Source of the DNA: Singulisphaera sp.
GTDB lineage: Bacteria > Planctomycetota > Planctomycetia > Isosphaerales > Isosphaeraceae
Reading direction: 5' to 3'
Assembly (NCBI GenBank): GCA_027451445.1
Contig: DAIDJG010000300.1
Location: 1-34,675 of the forward strand
Length of the DNA: 34,675 bases
Under the pieces are notes generated by a model. The model saw only the letters and a list, made by a program, of their open reading frames with translations. It was not told the DNA's origin and did not search any database. This document shows positions 32,744 through 34,675 of the stretch, in pieces. Each line of letters begins with the position of its first letter. Positions within the stretch are counted from its first letter, which is position 1. Made by a program: the position numbers and the translations under genes.

Positions 32744-34675
32744 CTATCGCAACGGCTCGTGTTCGACACCCCAGGTGGCGTACCAGCCCTTCAGGCTCGC
32801 GAGTTCCTTGCGAGCACGTTCGCTGGGGCGGACGATTGTCACGGGTCTCGGCGCGGCGAGGGCGGCGAGTTGCGCGATGTCGAACTCGCGCAGGAGCCCG
32901 AACCCGTAAAGTTCGGGTGACTGATTGTACGAGGCTTTGCTTTCGATCAACTCTTTGAGGCTGCCGTAAGTTTCCTGGAGTTCGATGCGAGCGATTGCAG
33001 AAGGCTCCAGGGCTGCGGCTGCGAGCGCCATGGCGGAGACTCGGGGACCGATCGCCATGATGGAAACGGGCTCCAACTTTCGTTGCGAATGCATCCAACG
33101 AGCTGTGGCCGCGATCTCGCTCGCCTGGACACCGAGCGGACGGTCGCCGACGGTGGCGAGAAGGAGCGCAAACAGGTAGTCACGTTCCGCGATGCGCGAT
33201 TCGCCAACGTAGAACGGGTCGACCGCGCAGACACGCTCTCCCTTCTCTACGAGTGCACGAATGGAGGTCGCGGCCGACTGCCGCCCCTGATCGGCGAGAA
33301 GGAGGGTCGTTGCCTTCGGGTCTCCCTTGACGCACTCGACGACGGGTACCGACCACGCTGGACCGACCTTGAGCCGCCAGAGCGTGATCTTGAGATCGTC
33401 TTTCGTCTCGACACCGATCTGTGTTGCGTCGGCGTCGTCGTTCCTCGCTCGAAGGAGACTGCGCAGTTTTGCGCTGCGCTCGTCGCGCCAGGATTGGGCC
33501 GCACTCCGATCGTTCGGCATCGCGGGCCCTGCGGGCAGATTGCGGCTGAGTCCGAGGGCGAGACTGTGCAGGCTGCCATTGTCGGACGGAAGTTCGACTT
33601 TGAGTGCGTCGGCCGTTTTCACCTCGGTTTCGGACGGGATCTCCTTGGCGTCGTAGGCAGAGTCGCCCGCGAAGAAGTGGTCGCCGAGCATACGGTACAG
33701 GGCCTGGCGGTTGTCCACGAGATAGTTATGCGTGCCGGGATCATGGTTGACGTGGGAGCGAAGGCGGTCCTCTTTACCGTAAAGCTGGAAAATGGGTTTC
33801 GCCGCGTCGAGGAGCGGCGAGAGGGCGTGGTCGGCCGCGAAGCAGCAGTTGTCCTTGGCGTTGAACGTGAGAAGAGTCGCGCGAGGGGCCATCAGGGCGG
33901 TCATCTCGGCGTAGTCGGTCACGGTGGCGAGGTCGGATGGGGTCTGCTCGGAGTCGCCGAGGTCGCTGAAGTTTTTGATCCGGGTGTGGAAGCTTGAGTA
34001 GCCCGCGACGGGATCGGTTAGCGTCACACGGGTGTCGAAGGAGCTGATAAAGATCGTTTGCCAGCCGCCTCCGGAGAGACCGGTCACCGCGACGCGAGCG
34101 GGATCGGCGTTTTCGAGTGAGAGAAGGAGGTCAATACCGCGCTTCATGGCAAGGTAGTGCGTGGCGATCCCGCTCGTGCCGCAGAGATCGATGTGGTTGA
34201 TGAGGTCGTGTCGCGAGTTGCCGTCGGCGAATTGACCCATGCCAAACCACTCGGTGTTGAGCGCGATCATCCCACGCTTCGCCAGGTTGATGCAGCGAAT
34301 CTGCTTGTAATCGGCCGCCTTGCCTTTCGCATCGTGACCGTTGACGTTGAGCACGACGGGGACTTTACCAGCGAGCTTTTCCGGTTCGTAGAGGAGCGCA
34401 GGGATCCATAATCCGGGCAGCGCCTCGAACCGGACTTTCTTGATGCGATAGCCCGGTCCGCCCTCGATCGTTTCGAGCCATTCGACCCCGGTTTTCGCGT
34501 CACGCCAGGCTGCCGCTTCGCCTCGAAAGATCACCTGGTCGAAAACCGCCGCGCGCGTTTTCGCCGCGTGCTGTTCCCACGCGTTGACGTTCTTCACGTC
34601 GGGCATTTTGGGAATCCGCGTCTCCACGTAGTCGATCGTCTCGTTCAACGTTTTGCGCGGGCCGATGATCTCGCG
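32744..34675 (-). CDS. Large alpha/beta hydrolase, acetylxylan-esterase-like, partial
   Basis: At least 643 residues; the 5' end lies beyond the window, because the frame stays open past the TTG at 34648 to the last base (the extra residues REIIGPRKT suit the family). The first domain is an alpha/beta hydrolase with VPVVLNVNGHD at the oxyanion strand, nucleophile Ser in GLSGGGW (codon at 34073-34075) and HVNHDPGTHNY carrying candidate catalytic His. A second, more degenerate hydrolase-like domain follows. This two-domain form is a common planctomycete family annotated as acetylxylan esterase or prolyl oligopeptidase-like, acting on acetylated or esterified carbohydrate. A signal peptide, if any, would be in the missing part. 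Confidence 0.85.
   Translation of the reverse strand, partial: REIIGPRKTLNETIDYVETRIPKMPDVKNVNAWEQHAAKTRAAVFDQVIFRGEAAAWRDAKTGVEWLETIEGGPGYRIKKVRFEALPGLWIPALLYEPEKLAGKVPVVLNVNGHDAKGKAADYKQIRCINLAKRGMIALNTEWFGMGQFADGNSRHDLINHIDLCGTSGIATHYLAMKRGIDLLLSLENADPARVAVTGLSGGGWQTIFISSFDTRVTLTDPVAGYSSFHTRIKNFSDLGDSEQTPSDLATVTDYAEMTALMAPRATLLTFNAKDNCCFAADHALSPLLDAAKPIFQLYGKEDRLRSHVNHDPGTHNYLVDNRQALYRMLGDHFFAGDSAYDAKEIPSETEVKTADALKVELPSDNGSLHSLALGLSRNLPAGPAMPNDRSAAQSWRDERSAKLRSLLRARNDDADATQIGVETKDDLKITLWRLKVGPAWSVPVVECVKGDPKATTLLLADQGRQSAATSIRALVEKGERVCAVDPFYVGESRIAERDYLFALLLATVGDRPLGVQASEIAATARWMHSQRKLEPVSIMAIGPRVSAMALAAAALEPSAIARIELQETYGSLKELIESKASYNQSPELYGFGLLREFDIAQLAALAAPRPVTIVRPSERARKELASLKGWYATWGVEHEPLR

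Overview
The window looks like a piece of a GC-rich planctomycete chromosome, most likely from the Isosphaeraceae/Gemmataceae side of the phylum. This is inferred from gene content: a DUF1559 protein with a prepilin-type N-terminus beside a small regulatory-domain lipoprotein, an exported formylglycine sulfatase, a DUF1573 protein, a large two-domain alpha/beta hydrolase, a short Flp pilin and long gene-poor gaps. No rRNA, tRNA or CRISPR array was seen.

Layout. 0.4-1.0 kb: a MazF-type toxin-antitoxin pair. 1.2-2.6 kb (-): a secreted sulfatase. 3.0-6.0 kb (+): a double-domain KaiC-like ATPase overlapping a hybrid histidine kinase. 6.1-6.4 kb: a G/C-run palindromic repeat element (family 1). 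6.5-7.3 kb (+): an alpha/beta hydrolase with an aspartate nucleophile. 7.8-12.8 kb (+): a cysteine-rich exported protein, then a tight run of an exported membrane-anchored protein, a DUF1573 protein and a GT39-like membrane glycosyltransferase. 13.6-15.8 kb (-): a two-helix membrane protein, a lipoprotein and a DUF1559 protein. 15.8-18.5 kb: mostly non-coding, holding two copies of a second repeat element (family 2) and one Flp pilin gene.

18.5-31.2 kb is a defence island. A minus-strand run reads SNF2-type helicase with a degenerate PLD-like N-terminus, DUF4391 protein, type III methyltransferase Mod, RhuM protein, type III restriction subunit Res, and after a 0.4 kb gap a frameshifted YhcG/DUF1016 nuclease. 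Mod and Res should form a type III restriction-modification enzyme; the helicase and DUF4391 gene are fused to it by overlap and short spacing, so the whole set probably acts as one composite system. Divergently from the helicase lies a candidate ADP-ribosyltransferase gene whose 3' end overlaps a 59-codon gene in another frame. This pair has its own promoter-like sequence, a 20-bp palindrome upstream, and a third copy of the palindrome arm just downstream. It is the best candidate for an undescribed module here: a toxin-antitoxin-like or anti-phage effector carried as a small cassette.

31.5-34.7 kb holds a small hypothetical gene, a BON-like small protein, the second copy of repeat family 1 in inverted orientation, and a large alpha/beta hydrolase that runs off the right edge.
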